From Streptomyces sp. NBC_00376 (GTDB taxonomy: Bacteria; Actinomycetota; Actinomycetes; Streptomycetales; Streptomycetaceae): a stretch of DNA of 64,000 bases. The translations under genes were made by a program, and so were the position numbers. This document shows, piece after piece, positions 51,721 to 60,137 of the stretch. A model generated the notes under the pieces. The model was not told the DNA's origin, ran no database searches, and saw only the letters and a list, made by a program, of their open reading frames with translations. The stretch spans positions 682,001 to 746,000 of the forward strand of contig NZ_CP107960.1 in assembly GCF_036077095.1 (NCBI RefSeq), in the 5' to 3' direction. How positions within the stretch are numbered: position 1 is the stretch's first letter; every line of letters begins with the position of its first letter.

Positions 51721-52679
51721 TTGCTCTCTCTCCGTCGCAGCAGGTGGACGACGACTGTCAGGATCAGCGTCGCGATGAACAGCAGGACGGCTCCCGCCGC
51801 GCCGACGCCGAGTCTGTTCTGCTCGAGGCCGAGCTTGTAGATCAGGGTCATCACGACCTCGGTGGAGCCGTCGGGCCCGCCGTTGGTGAGCAGGAACACC
51901 TCGGTGAACACGCGCAGTCCGCGGATCGCGGCGAGGATGAACAGGATCGAGAACACCGACCGCAGCCCGGGCACCGTCACGTGCCAGACCCTTTGCAGCC
52001 TGGAGGCTCCGTCGACCTTCGCGGCCTCGTACAGGCCGCGGTCCACGCTGGTGAGGCCGGCGAGGAAGATCATCATGTCGTAGGGGGCGCCCCGCCAGAT
52101 GCCGGTGAGCATGATGGAGGCCATCGAGGTGTCGGGGTCGTTGATGAATCCCGAGGGGCCGAACCCCACCAGGCCGAGGATGGAGTTGAGCATGCCGTCT
52201 TCGGTCGGGTGGTACATGATCCGCCAGAGTTCGGCGACGACCGCGATCGGCACCACCACCGGCAGGAACGCCGCGGAGCGTACGAATCCGAGCCTGCGGC
52301 CCTGCCCCTCCATCAGCAGCGCGAGCGCGAGGCCGAGGGCCATCGAGCCGGCCGTCTGTCCGGCGGCGAGGACGACGGTGTGCCAGGCCGCCTCGCGGAA
52401 GCCGTCGGACTGGAGCACCGTGGAGTAGTTCTCGGTGCCGACCCACCTGTTGCCGAGGTAGGGCTGGACGTCCTGGAAGGACATGGTCAGCGCGCTGACC
52501 ATGGGGATGAACTTGAAGTACAGGAAGAGGAGCAGTGCCGGCGCCAGGAACAGCCATGGCGTCCACCACCGGCCGGCCCGGCGGTCGTGCCCGCGGCGGC
52601 CGGTGGCCGCGCGGCCCGTTTTCCGGGTGGCGGGCCCGGCCGCCGGGAGGGCGGCCGGGTCCGCCTGGTCAAGACTCAT
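51717..52679 (-). CDS. Carbohydrate ABC transporter permease (MalF type)
   Basis: A 320-residue CUT1-family permease with an Arg/Gly-rich cytoplasmic N-terminus and first helix TPWLFLAPALLLFLYFKFIPMVSALTMS. The EAA loop is VDRGLYEAAKVDGASRLQRVWHVTVPGLRSVF near residue 220. It overlaps both the binding-protein stop and the MalG start (each ATGA), giving a three-gene coupled unit. It imports oligosaccharides presented by the lipoprotein. Confidence 0.9.
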   Translation of the reverse strand: MSLDQADPAALPAAGPATRKTGRAATGRRGHDRRAGRWWTPWLFLAPALLLFLYFKFIPMVSALTMSFQDVQPYLGNRWVGTENYSTVLQSDGFREAAWHTVVLAAGQTAGSMALGLALALLMEGQGRRLGFVRSAAFLPVVVPIAVVAELWRIMYHPTEDGMLNSILGLVGFGPSGFINDPDTSMASIMLTGIWRGAPYDMMIFLAGLTSVDRGLYEAAKVDGASRLQRVWHVTVPGLRSVFSILFILAAIRGLRVFTEVFLLTNGGPDGSTEVVMTLIYKLGLEQNRLGVGAAGAVLLFIATLILTVVVHLLRRRESK

Positions 52680-54004
52680 GACGCGGCGATTCCCTGTTCC
52701 TTGAGGATGTCGGCGAGCTGCTTGTCGAGCTCCTTGAGCTTGGCCCCGGTGTCCAGGTCGCAGTCGGCCATCAGTGCGTTGACGGTCTCCGCGGTCGTCT
52801 GCCGGACGGGGGTCCAGTTCGGGATGGACGGCGCGTACCGGCCGGCGCTCTGGTAGACCTCGGCGTACGTCTTCCAGCGGGGGTCGGGACGCACCGCGGA
52901 GATGTCCACCGTCTTGTTGACGGGCAGCTGCACGGTGAATCCGGTGTCGCCCGCCATCCCGGTCTTCTGGCCCTCGGCGGAGATGGCGTAGTTGGCGAAG
53001 GCGTCCTGGCCCGCCATGTTCTCGGAGCCCGCCATCAGGTAGATGGACCCGCCCTCGGCGAGCACGGTGGCGTCCTTCGCGCCCTTGGGCATCGGGACGA
53101 CCTCGTACTTGTCCTTGCCGAGGGTCTCGTCGAAGCGAGGCAGCAGGTACGGGCCGACGACGAACATGCCGGTCCGGCCCGCCTCGAACGTCTCGTTCGT
53201 GGGCGGGGTCTCCATGGTCACGGCGCCCGGCTGGATGACCTTGTTCCTGCAGCCGAGGTCGCGGAACCACTGCACGGCCTGGACCGATTCCTTCGTGGTC
53301 ATCGCGGGCTTGTACTTGCCGCCCCCGGCGTCGGCGATGAAGTCTCCGCCCGCGGCCCAGAGGAAGTTGGAGAAGTACCAGGAGGCGTATCCGCGCTTGG
53401 TGGACAGCGGTGCGGCGAGACCATAGGTGTTCTTCTTGCCGTCGCCGTCGGGGTCCTTGGTGGTGAAGGCCTCGGCCATCGCGGCGAAGTCGTCCCAGCT
53501 CTGCGGGACTTCGAGCTTCAGCTTCTCCCGCCAGTCCTTGCGGATGAGCAGCGCGGACGCCTGCGCCGAGTACGGCAGGCCGAACTGCTTGCCGTCCACG
53601 CTCTTGCCGGAGTCCAACCCCTGGCCGACGATCTGCTCGGCGTTCTTGAGCTTGTCCAGGTCGATCTCCCTCAGCAGGCCCTGGCTGTGCATGGCGCCGA
53701 GCTGCGTCACATCGTTCATGACGATGTCGGGCAGCTTCTTCTGCGCGGCCCGCTGCTGAAGCTTGGTCTCGAAGTCGTCGAAGATCGCCGTGACCTTGAC
53801 CTTGTAGCCCGTGGCCTTCTCGAAGGCGGCGGCGAGCTTGAGCGCTCCCTGCTCTCCCGGACCGCCCGGTGTCGTCCGGGTCCACAGTTCGAGCGGTGCC
53901 TTCGAGTTCTGCTTGGCGTCCACTCCCGCAGGCCCTGATGTACAGCTGGTGAGGACAAGTGCGGAAGCGAGAACACCCGCACCGATCCACCGCGATCTCT
54001 GCAT
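52676..54004 (-). CDS. Carbohydrate ABC transporter substrate-binding lipoprotein
   Basis: A 442-residue SBP_bac_1 lipoprotein. The signal ends in LTSC (Cys near residue 21). The mature part begins LELWTRTTPGGPGEQGALKLAAAFEKATGYKVKVTAI; LPDIVMNDVTQLGAMHSQGLL is the hinge region and GGSIYLMAGSENMAGQDAFANYAISAEGQ the C-terminal lobe. ATG 54004, first gene of the polysaccharide operon. Immediately upstream are two tandem LacI-type operators, so it is probably repressed until oligosaccharide is present. Confidence 0.9.
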   Translation of the reverse strand: MQRSRWIGAGVLASALVLTSCTSGPAGVDAKQNSKAPLELWTRTTPGGPGEQGALKLAAAFEKATGYKVKVTAIFDDFETKLQQRAAQKKLPDIVMNDVTQLGAMHSQGLLREIDLDKLKNAEQIVGQGLDSGKSVDGKQFGLPYSAQASALLIRKDWREKLKLEVPQSWDDFAAMAEAFTTKDPDGDGKKNTYGLAAPLSTKRGYASWYFSNFLWAAGGDFIADAGGGKYKPAMTTKESVQAVQWFRDLGCRNKVIQPGAVTMETPPTNETFEAGRTGMFVVGPYLLPRFDETLGKDKYEVVPMPKGAKDATVLAEGGSIYLMAGSENMAGQDAFANYAISAEGQKTGMAGDTGFTVQLPVNKTVDISAVRPDPRWKTYAEVYQSAGRYAPSIPNWTPVRQTTAETVNALMADCDLDTGAKLKELDKQLADILKEQGIAAS

Positions 54005-54025
54005 GACAACTCCTGTTTCGCCGCA

Positions 54026-54075
54026 TCACAGCTGGCCTGGAAGCGCTTGGTCACAGCTGGCCTGGAAAGCGCTTG
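54026..54075. promoter_or_regulatory. Duplicated LacI-type operator
   Basis: A ~25-bp unit (TCACAGCTGGCCTGGA followed by AAGCGCTT or AAAGCGCTT) is repeated head to tail at 54026-54049 and 54051-54075. The palindromic cores AAGCGCTT lie at 54041-54048 and 54067-54074, 26 bp apart, and match LacI-family operators. They lie just upstream of the binding-protein gene, overlapping where its leader or promoter should be. Confidence 0.7.
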
Positions 54076-54107
54076 CTGGGGACGCTAACGGCGTCCGAAT
54101 CCTTGGT

Positions 54108-54370
54108 CAATAGTCCGATGAATACAAAACCCTCGCGAAGACCCACAACAGCCTTGCCGAACCTGCCCCCACACCCCTCCCCCGCCGTCCGCCACCTCGG
54201 GATGCGACCGGGACAGTTGGCGAAATCCCCTGGTGAGCCACTGTTTTCGCCGCCTGGCGCACCGATGGGCCGGCTGTGCACCGTTGACAGGTGAACGCGA
54301 AAGCCTGCGGTTCGGCGAGTTCCGGGTGACCGATCTCCATCCGAGGACTCACCAATCATCCGATGTATCG
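54108..54370. promoter_or_regulatory. Two copies of an 18-bp site around TCCGATG
   Basis: CAATAGTCCGATGAATAC (54108-54125) and CAATCATCCGATGTATCG (54353-54370) share CAAT-N2-TCCGATG-N-AT. The core CATCCGATG is palindromic, as in FadR-type GntR operators. The first lies by the sugar operon promoter, the second about 145 bp before the dehydrogenase start, so one regulator could control both directions. The rest of the 508-bp gap shows no gene. Confidence 0.5.
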
Positions 54371-54513
54371 TGCCTGCAAGCACACCGACCAAGGCAACGA
54401 ACAAGCCACGTCAATCTTCAACACCGGGTCAGACATTTCCCCACGCGCCCGACCAGGGACCACGAGTGGAATCACTGACCGCCTGTCAGCGAAGAGCCGA
54501 GGAGCGTAACGCC

Positions 54514-55524
54514 ATGAACGAGCCGGCCCGCACACCGACAGCCTTGTTGGTCATGGAGGAAGAACGCAGGGCGGACGTCTATCCCCGCGAGGTCCTAGCC
54601 GAAGTGGAACGTCTCGTACACCTGCAGGGTCCACCCCTCACCCGGCAGCAGCTCGACGAGGATCCCGACGTGCTGCGACAGGTCGATGTCCTGCTCACGG
54701 GCTGGGGCGCGCCCGTGCTCGATGCCGCCTTCCTCTCGCGTGCCCCCCGGTTGCGGGCGGTCTTCGTCGCCGCGGGCTCCGTGCGGCACCTGACCACGCC
54801 GGCCTTCTGGGCACGCGGCGTCCCGATCGTCTCCGCGGCCGCGGCCAACGCCGTCCCGGTCGCGGAGTTCACTCTCGCCCAGGTCCTCCTGGGCCTCAAG
54901 CAGGTGCATCGCATCGCCCGGGACGTCGCGAGCAGCCGCCGTTTCCCGCACAACCCCCAGGTGCCGGGGGCCTACCGGTCACGCGTGGGCCTGCTCGGGC
55001 TCGGGCACATCGGCCGTCTCGTCGCGGCCCACCTCGGCCGCTTCGACGTCGAGGTCCTCGCCACGGATCCCCTCGCCTCCCCCGACACCGCCCGGCAGGC
55101 GGGCGTCCGGCTGGTCGGCATCGAGGAGCTGTTCGCCACCTGCCATGTCGTCAGCCTCCACGCGCCCCTCCTGCCCGAGACCCGCGGCACGATCGGGGCA
55201 CGGCTGCTGAATTCCCTGGGGCCGGGCGCGACGCTGATCAACACCGCACGCGGCGCGCTCATCGACGAGACCGCCGCGGCGCAGGTCCTGCACGCCAGAC
55301 CCGACCTCACCGCCGTACTCGATGTCACGCACCCGGAGCCTCCCGCCCATGACTCGCCACTCTTCACCCTTCCCAACGTCGTCCTGACACCCCACCTCGG
55401 CGGTGCCCTCGGGGCCGAACGCCATCGCCTCGGAGAGCTTGTGCTCGACGAACTCCGACGCTTTATACATGACCAACCTCTCCAGCACGCGATCGACCCC
55501 GCCCGCGCCGCCTCGCTGGCCTGA
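54514..55524 (+). CDS. D-2-hydroxyacid dehydrogenase family protein
   Basis: A 336-residue NAD-dependent 2-hydroxyacid dehydrogenase. The Rossmann motif SRVGLLGLGHIGRLVAAHLG is near residue 156; HAPLLPETRGTIGARLLNSLGPGATLINTARG near 220 is the conserved helix-strand with the substrate Arg. The catalytic Glu is in VTHPEPPAHDSPLF near 273, and the His in LTPHLGGALGAERH near 295. ATG 54514; the frame is open upstream without coding character. It diverges from the sugar operon and shares the 18-bp site, so it may act in sugar-acid metabolism; the substrate is unknown. Confidence 0.85.
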   Translation: MNEPARTPTALLVMEEERRADVYPREVLAEVERLVHLQGPPLTRQQLDEDPDVLRQVDVLLTGWGAPVLDAAFLSRAPRLRAVFVAAGSVRHLTTPAFWARGVPIVSAAAANAVPVAEFTLAQVLLGLKQVHRIARDVASSRRFPHNPQVPGAYRSRVGLLGLGHIGRLVAAHLGRFDVEVLATDPLASPDTARQAGVRLVGIEELFATCHVVSLHAPLLPETRGTIGARLLNSLGPGATLINTARGALIDETAAAQVLHARPDLTAVLDVTHPEPPAHDSPLFTLPNVVLTPHLGGALGAERHRLGELVLDELRRFIHDQPLQHAIDPARAASLA

Positions 55525-55545
55525 TGCGGCGGCGGCAGACCTGGG

Positions 55546-55587
55546 ACGTCAGCGAAACGTCAGCGAAACGTGCGTGGAACGTCAGCG
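55546..55587. repeat. 11-bp tandem repeat
   Basis: ACGTCAGCGAA occurs perfectly at 55546-55556 and 55557-55567, followed by diverged ACGTGCGTGGA and a partial ACGTCAGCG ending at 55587, all in 11-bp register. Confidence 0.8.
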
Positions 55588-55703
55588 CGGGACGGGAGAG
55601 TTCGGGGCCCGGCCGAGCCGTCGGCCCCGGCCTGTGACGCGCTCGTGGGTTGGCGTTTTGTAATCGCGAGCCGAGGTTCGGGTGTTGGCTCGCGGTTCTG
55701 GGT

Positions 55704-55745
55704 GTTGGGTCCCGAGTTGTTGGGTCCCGAGTTGTTGGGTTTCCG
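55704..55745. repeat. 15-bp tandem repeat
   Basis: GTTGGGTCCCGAGTT is repeated at 55704-55718 and 55719-55733, then a partial third copy GTTGGGTTTCCG. Diverged copies extend on both sides. Confidence 0.8.
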
Positions 55746-55879
55746 CGTGCCGGTTTCCGCGCGTTGGGTTTTCGGACGGTGGTCGCGGACCATCGTCGGC
55801 GCCCCGCCGAGCTGCCGCCGGAGGTCGGGCGGCGATTCGAACCCGCCGCCCGACCCGCGGGGCCGCCGCGCGGCAACTC

Positions 55880-56116
55880 TCAGTGCGGCCGCCAGTGGAA
55901 CTTCCCGCCCCCCACCCACCGCACCACAGTCGGGTCGTCGAGGTCATGGACCTTGATTCCTGCGGCCGAGGCGGCGGCAAGCACATCCACCATCGAGGTT
56001 GCCGCGCTCACCACCTCCCCGTCGATCTCCACGAGGCGGAAGGGCGGGTCACCGGGCTGCACCGCGAGCACGGTGATCCGGGCCGACGAGATGTAAGGAC
56101 TGGCACTTTCGGTCAT
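55880..56116 (-). CDS. Small conserved-type hypothetical protein
   Basis: A 78-residue protein from ATG 56116. The body (ARITVLAVQPGDPPFRLVEIDGEVV, then a helix and IKVHDLDDPTVVRWVGGGKFHW) reads as a compact alpha/beta domain with strong codon bias. No family is recognised. It lies downstream of cobN in the same direction but 158 bp away, so co-transcription is uncertain. Confidence 0.65.
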   Translation of the reverse strand: MTESASPYISSARITVLAVQPGDPPFRLVEIDGEVVSAATSMVDVLAAASAAGIKVHDLDDPTVVRWVGGGKFHWRPH

Positions 56117-56274
56117 GCGTAGATCGCTTCCACGCCACGGGCGACACTATGCCCGGCGGCAGGACGGGTAACGCCCCTTCGCTGAACAGTGCGTCTACCT
56201 GGGGCAATGGGGTGACGCCCCCGGGGCCCGGACACCCGTGACCGACCGCTGGTCCGGAGCCGGGCCCCCGGGAG

Positions 56275-59200
56275 TCAGTCCTCGCCCTCCAGGTCGCCCT
56301 CCGTCTCCAGGTACGCCTGGCGCAGGGCGTCGAGGATCGCCGGGTCGGGCTTGGCCCACATGCCGCGGGACTCCGCTTCCAGGAGGCGTTCCGCGATGCC
56401 GTGCAGGGCCCATGGGTTGGCCTGCTGGAGGAACTCGCGGTTCGTCGGGTCCAGGACGTACGTCTCGGTGAGCTTGTCGTACATCCAGTCGGCGACCACG
56501 CCCGTCGTCGCGTCGTAGCCGAAGAGGTAGTCGACGGTGGCGGCCAGCTCGAAGGCGCCCTTGTAGCCGTGCCGCCGCATCGCCTCGATCCACTTGGGGT
56601 TCACCACCCGGGCACGGAAGACCCGGGAGGTCTCCTCCACCAGGGTGCGGGTGCGGACCGTCTCGGGGCGGGTGGAGTCGCCGATGTACGCCTCCGGGGC
56701 GGTGCCGCGCAGGGCGCGGACGGTGGCCACCATGCCGCCGTGGTACTGGAAGTAGTCGTCCGAGTCGGCGATGTCGTGTTCGCGGGTGTCGGTGTTCTTG
56801 GCCGCGACCGCGATCCGCTTGTACGCCGTCTCCATCTCCTCGCGGGCCGGGCGGCCGTCGAGCTCGCGTCCGTAGGCGTAGCCGCCCCACACCGTGTAGA
56901 CCTCGGCGAGGTCCGCGTCGGTGCGCCAGTCGCGGGAGTCGATGAGCTGGAGCAGACCGGCGCCGTACGTGCCGGGGCGGGAACCGAAGATACGGGTGGT
57001 GGCACGGCGTTCGTCGCCGTGGGCGGCCAGGTCGGCCTGGGCGTGGGCGCGTACGTGGTTCTGCTCGGCCGGCTCGTCCAGGGAGGCGACGAGGCGGACC
57101 GCGTCGTCGAGCAGGCCGATGGTGTGCGGGAAGGCGTCGCGGAAGAAGCCGCTGATGCGCAAAGTGACGTCGATGCGCGGCCGGCCGAGCTCGGCCGGCG
57201 GGATCGCCTCCAGCCCGGTCACACGGCGCGAGGCGTCGTCCCAGACCGGGCGGACGCCGAGCAGGGCGAAGGCTTCGGCGACGTCGTCACCGGCGGTGCG
57301 CATCGCGCTGGTGCCCCACAGGGACAGGCCGACCGAGGTGGGCCAGTCGCCGTTGTCGGTGCGGTAGCGCTCCAGGAGCGAGTCGGCCAGGGCCTGGCCG
57401 GTCTCCCAGGCGAGGCGCGAGGGTACGGCCTTGGGGTCGACGGAGTAGAAGTTGCGGCCGGTCGGCAGGACGTTGACCAGGCCGCGGAGCGGGGAGCCGG
57501 AGGGTCCTGCGGGAACGAATCCGCCGTCCAGGGCGTGCAGGGCGTGGTCGAGTTCGTCGGTCGTGGCCGCCAGCCGCGGGACGACCTCGCGGGCGGCGAA
57601 GGCGAGGATGTCGGCGACCGCCCGAGGGTGCCCGGCCGCCACCTCGGCGACGGCGTCCGGGGACCAGTCGGCGTCCTCCATCGCCTGGACCAGTGCGCGG
57701 GCCCGCTCCTCCGCCTCGTCGGCGGTGACGCGGGTCGCGGCGGACTCGTCGAGCCCGAGGGCCTCGCGCAGGCCGGGCAGGGAGGCGGTGCCGCCCCAGA
57801 TCTGGCGGGCCCGCAGGATCGCGAGGACGAGGTTGACCCGGTCGGCGCCGGCCGGGGCTCCGCCCAGCACGTGCAGGCCGTCGCGGATCTGGGCGTCCTT
57901 GATCTCGCAGAGCCAGCCGTCGAGATGCATGATGAACTCGTCGAAGCCCTCGTCCTCGGGGCGGTCCTCCAGCCCCAGGTCGTGGTCGAGCTTGGCGGCC
58001 TGGATCAGGGTCCAGATCTGTGCGCGGATCGCCGGGAGCTTCGCCGGGTCCATCGCCGCGATCTGGGCGTGCTCGTCCAGGAGTTGTTCGAGGCGGGCGA
58101 TGTCCCCGTAGCTGTCGGCCCGTGCCATCGGCGGTACGAGGTGGTCCACCAGGGTGGCGTGGACGCGCCGCTTGGCCTGCGTCCCCTCGCCCGGGTCGTT
58201 GACCAGGAACGGGTAGATCAGCGGCAGGTCGCCGAGGGCGGCGTCGGGGCCGCAGGCGGCGGAGAGGCCGGCGTTCTTGCCGGGCAGCCACTCCAGGTTG
58301 CCGTGCTTGCCGAGGTGGATCATGGCGTCGGCGCCGAAGCCGTTGTCGTCGGCGGAGGCGGCGATCCAGCGGTAGGCGGCCAGATAGTGGTGCGAGGGCG
58401 GCAGATCGGGGTCGTGGTAGATCGCGATCGGGTTCTCGCCGAAGCCGCGCGGCGGCTGGATGAGGATGAGCAGATTGCCGCGGCGCAGGGCGGCGAGCAC
58501 GATGTCGCCGTCCGGGTTGCTCGACCGGTCCACGAACATCTCGCCCGGGGCGGGGCCCCAGTGCTGCTCGACGGCTTCGCGGAGCTCGGCCGGGAGGGTC
58601 GCGTACCAGCGCCGGTAGTCGGCGGCCGGGATCCGGACCGGGTTGCGGGCCAACTGCTCCTCGGTGAGCCACTCCTGGTCGTGGCCGCCGGCCTCGATCA
58701 GGGCCCGGATCAGCTCGTCGCCGTCGCCCGACACGAGGCCGGGGACCTCCTGCGTACCGAAGTCGTATCCCTGGTCGCGGAGTCGGCGCAGCAGGGCGAC
58801 GGCGCTGGCCGGGGTGTCGAGACCGACGGCGTTGCCGATCCGGGAGTGCTTGGTCGGGTACGCGGACAGCACGAGCGCGATCCGCTTCTCGGCGGCCGGG
58901 ATGTGGCGCAGCCGGGCGTGGCGCACGGCGATCCCGGCGACGCGGGCGGCGCGCTCGGTGTCGGCGACGTACGCGGGCAGGCCGTCCTCGTCGATCTCCT
59001 TGAAGGAGAACGGCACGGTGATCAGGCGGCCGTCGAACTCGGGGACCGCGATCTGGCTGGCGGCGTCGAGCGGGGAGACGCCCTCGTCGTTGTCCTCCCA
59101 GTCGGTGCGTGAACCGGTGAGGCAGAGCGCCTGGAGGATGGGGACGTCGAGGCCGCTGAGGACGCCGGCGTCCCAGGACTCGTCGTCGCCGCCCGCCGAT

Positions 59201-59871
59201 GCCTCGGCCGGCCGGGTGCCGCCCGCGGCGAGGACGGTGGTCACGATCGCGTCTGCAGCGCGCAGCGCTTCGATGAGCTCGGGCTCGGGGGTGCGCAGCG
59301 AGGCGACGTACAGCGGCAGCGCGCGGGCGCCGGCGTCCTCGACGGCATCGCACAGGGCGTCCACGAACGCGGTGTTGCCGCTCATGTGGTGGGCGCGGTA
59401 GTAGAGCACGGCGACGACCGGGCCGTCGGTGCGGCGGGCGGTGCGCTCCAGCGGGCCCCAGGAGGGTGCCGGGGCGGGCGGTGCGAAGCCGTGGCCGGTG
59501 AGCAGGACGGTGTCGGAGAGGAAGCGGGCGAGCTGGTCCAGGTTGGCGGGTCCGCCGTGGGCCAGGTAGGCATGGGCCTCGGCGGCGATGCCGATGGGGA
59601 CGGTGGAGGCGGCCATCAGCTGGGCGTCGGGGGCCTGTTCGCCGGTGAGGACGACGACGGGGCGTCCGGTGGCGAGGACTTGGTCGAGTCCGTCCTGCCA
59701 GGCGCGTACGCCGCCGAGGAGGCGGACGACGACCAGGTCGGCGCCGTCGAGGAGCTCGGGCAGGTCCTGGAGCGGGAGCCGGGAGGGGTTGGCGTAGCGG
59801 TAGGGGACCGGGCCGTCCGAGGCGCGGGCACTGAGCAGGTCGGTGTCGGACGTCGACAGGAGCAGGATCAT
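56275..59871 (-). CDS. cobN: Aerobic cobaltochelatase large subunit
   Basis: A 1198-residue CobN/Mg-chelatase H-type protein that inserts Co2+ into hydrogenobyrinic acid a,c-diamide with ATP and the small chelatase subunits. It begins at ATG 59871 (MILLLSTSDTDLL). Recognisable blocks include SAYPTKHSRIGNAVGLDTPASAVALLR near residue 335, DADAMIHLGKHGNLEWLPGKNAGLS near 540 (substrate site with the conserved HGTLEWLPGK-type run), and FGSRPGTYGAGLLQLIDSRDWRTDADLAEVYTVWGG near 980. Length is normal for the family (about 1200). A cobalamin riboswitch precedes it. The open frame extending 96 codons upstream is the riboswitch itself. Confidence 0.95.
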   Translation of the reverse strand: MILLLSTSDTDLLSARASDGPVPYRYANPSRLPLQDLPELLDGADLVVVRLLGGVRAWQDGLDQVLATGRPVVVLTGEQAPDAQLMAASTVPIGIAAEAHAYLAHGGPANLDQLARFLSDTVLLTGHGFAPPAPAPSWGPLERTARRTDGPVVAVLYYRAHHMSGNTAFVDALCDAVEDAGARALPLYVASLRTPEPELIEALRAADAIVTTVLAAGGTRPAEASAGGDDESWDAGVLSGLDVPILQALCLTGSRTDWEDNDEGVSPLDAASQIAVPEFDGRLITVPFSFKEIDEDGLPAYVADTERAARVAGIAVRHARLRHIPAAEKRIALVLSAYPTKHSRIGNAVGLDTPASAVALLRRLRDQGYDFGTQEVPGLVSGDGDELIRALIEAGGHDQEWLTEEQLARNPVRIPAADYRRWYATLPAELREAVEQHWGPAPGEMFVDRSSNPDGDIVLAALRRGNLLILIQPPRGFGENPIAIYHDPDLPPSHHYLAAYRWIAASADDNGFGADAMIHLGKHGNLEWLPGKNAGLSAACGPDAALGDLPLIYPFLVNDPGEGTQAKRRVHATLVDHLVPPMARADSYGDIARLEQLLDEHAQIAAMDPAKLPAIRAQIWTLIQAAKLDHDLGLEDRPEDEGFDEFIMHLDGWLCEIKDAQIRDGLHVLGGAPAGADRVNLVLAILRARQIWGGTASLPGLREALGLDESAATRVTADEAEERARALVQAMEDADWSPDAVAEVAAGHPRAVADILAFAAREVVPRLAATTDELDHALHALDGGFVPAGPSGSPLRGLVNVLPTGRNFYSVDPKAVPSRLAWETGQALADSLLERYRTDNGDWPTSVGLSLWGTSAMRTAGDDVAEAFALLGVRPVWDDASRRVTGLEAIPPAELGRPRIDVTLRISGFFRDAFPHTIGLLDDAVRLVASLDEPAEQNHVRAHAQADLAAHGDERRATTRIFGSRPGTYGAGLLQLIDSRDWRTDADLAEVYTVWGGYAYGRELDGRPAREEMETAYKRIAVAAKNTDTREHDIADSDDYFQYHGGMVATVRALRGTAPEAYIGDSTRPETVRTRTLVEETSRVFRARVVNPKWIEAMRRHGYKGAFELAATVDYLFGYDATTGVVADWMYDKLTETYVLDPTNREFLQQANPWALHGIAERLLEAESRGMWAKPDPAILDALRQAYLETEGDLEGED

Positions 59872-59899
59872 GCGGCGTCGGGCCTTCCTCGGGGTGTCC

Positions 59900-60065
59900 A
59901 CGCCCCGGGCGGTGTCGGAATGGAGTCTCCCCTGCTCGACGGAGTCGAGGGCCGGGGAAGGGAGTTCCTGACTCGCCCGGCCGGGGCCGGGCTCACAGTG
60001 GCGGGACCGTGCCGGAATCGCACCGGACTTCCTCCCCTGTCGCCGTCTGTGGCGACGACGTGCCG
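59900..60065 (-). promoter_or_regulatory. Cobalamin (AdoCbl) riboswitch upstream of cobN
   Basis: Minus strand: GGAAGTCCGGTGCGATTCCG (near 60032-60013), then GGTCCCGCCACTGTGA (about 60009-59994) and AGTCAGGAACTC (about 59973-59962), matching the conserved cobalamin aptamer order. A further hairpin (CGGGGCGTGGACACCCCG, around 59890-59907) lies between aptamer and cobN start and could be the expression platform. It should lower cobN expression when B12 is plentiful. Confidence 0.92.
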
Positions 60066-60137
60066 GATGGCCCGTCACTAGGCATAGTAAGGGCCGGTCA
60101 GCTGATGGAGGCATACGGATCCGGTCGGATGGTCGGT

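Larger units (their letters stand above)
55525..55879. other. Non-coding repeat-rich stretch
   Basis: About 355 bp between convergent genes, with two tandem-repeat arrays and T-rich words (GTTGGGT) unusual for this genome. Open frames here on the minus strand (Asn-Ser-Gly-Pro or Thr-Arg-Asp-Pro repeats) are by-products of the repeats. Confidence 0.5.

Noticed and set aside
55546..55587. Firm call of a PhoP box
   Set aside because: Register is right, but the sequence does not fit the GTTCA-type unit well and the location is between convergent genes.
55546..55745. Possible CRISPR array
   Set aside because: Units of 11 and 15 bp follow each other without spacers and there are no cas genes.
55560..55919. 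Minus-strand ORF with Asn-Ser-Gly-Pro repeats
   Set aside because: The repeats arise from a 15-bp DNA repeat, other frames give equally repetitive peptides, and there is no ribosome-binding site.
56401..59112. 903-codon plus-strand frame opposite cobN
   Set aside because: Antisense to a clearly conserved chelatase; no domain, and composition typical of GC-rich shadows.
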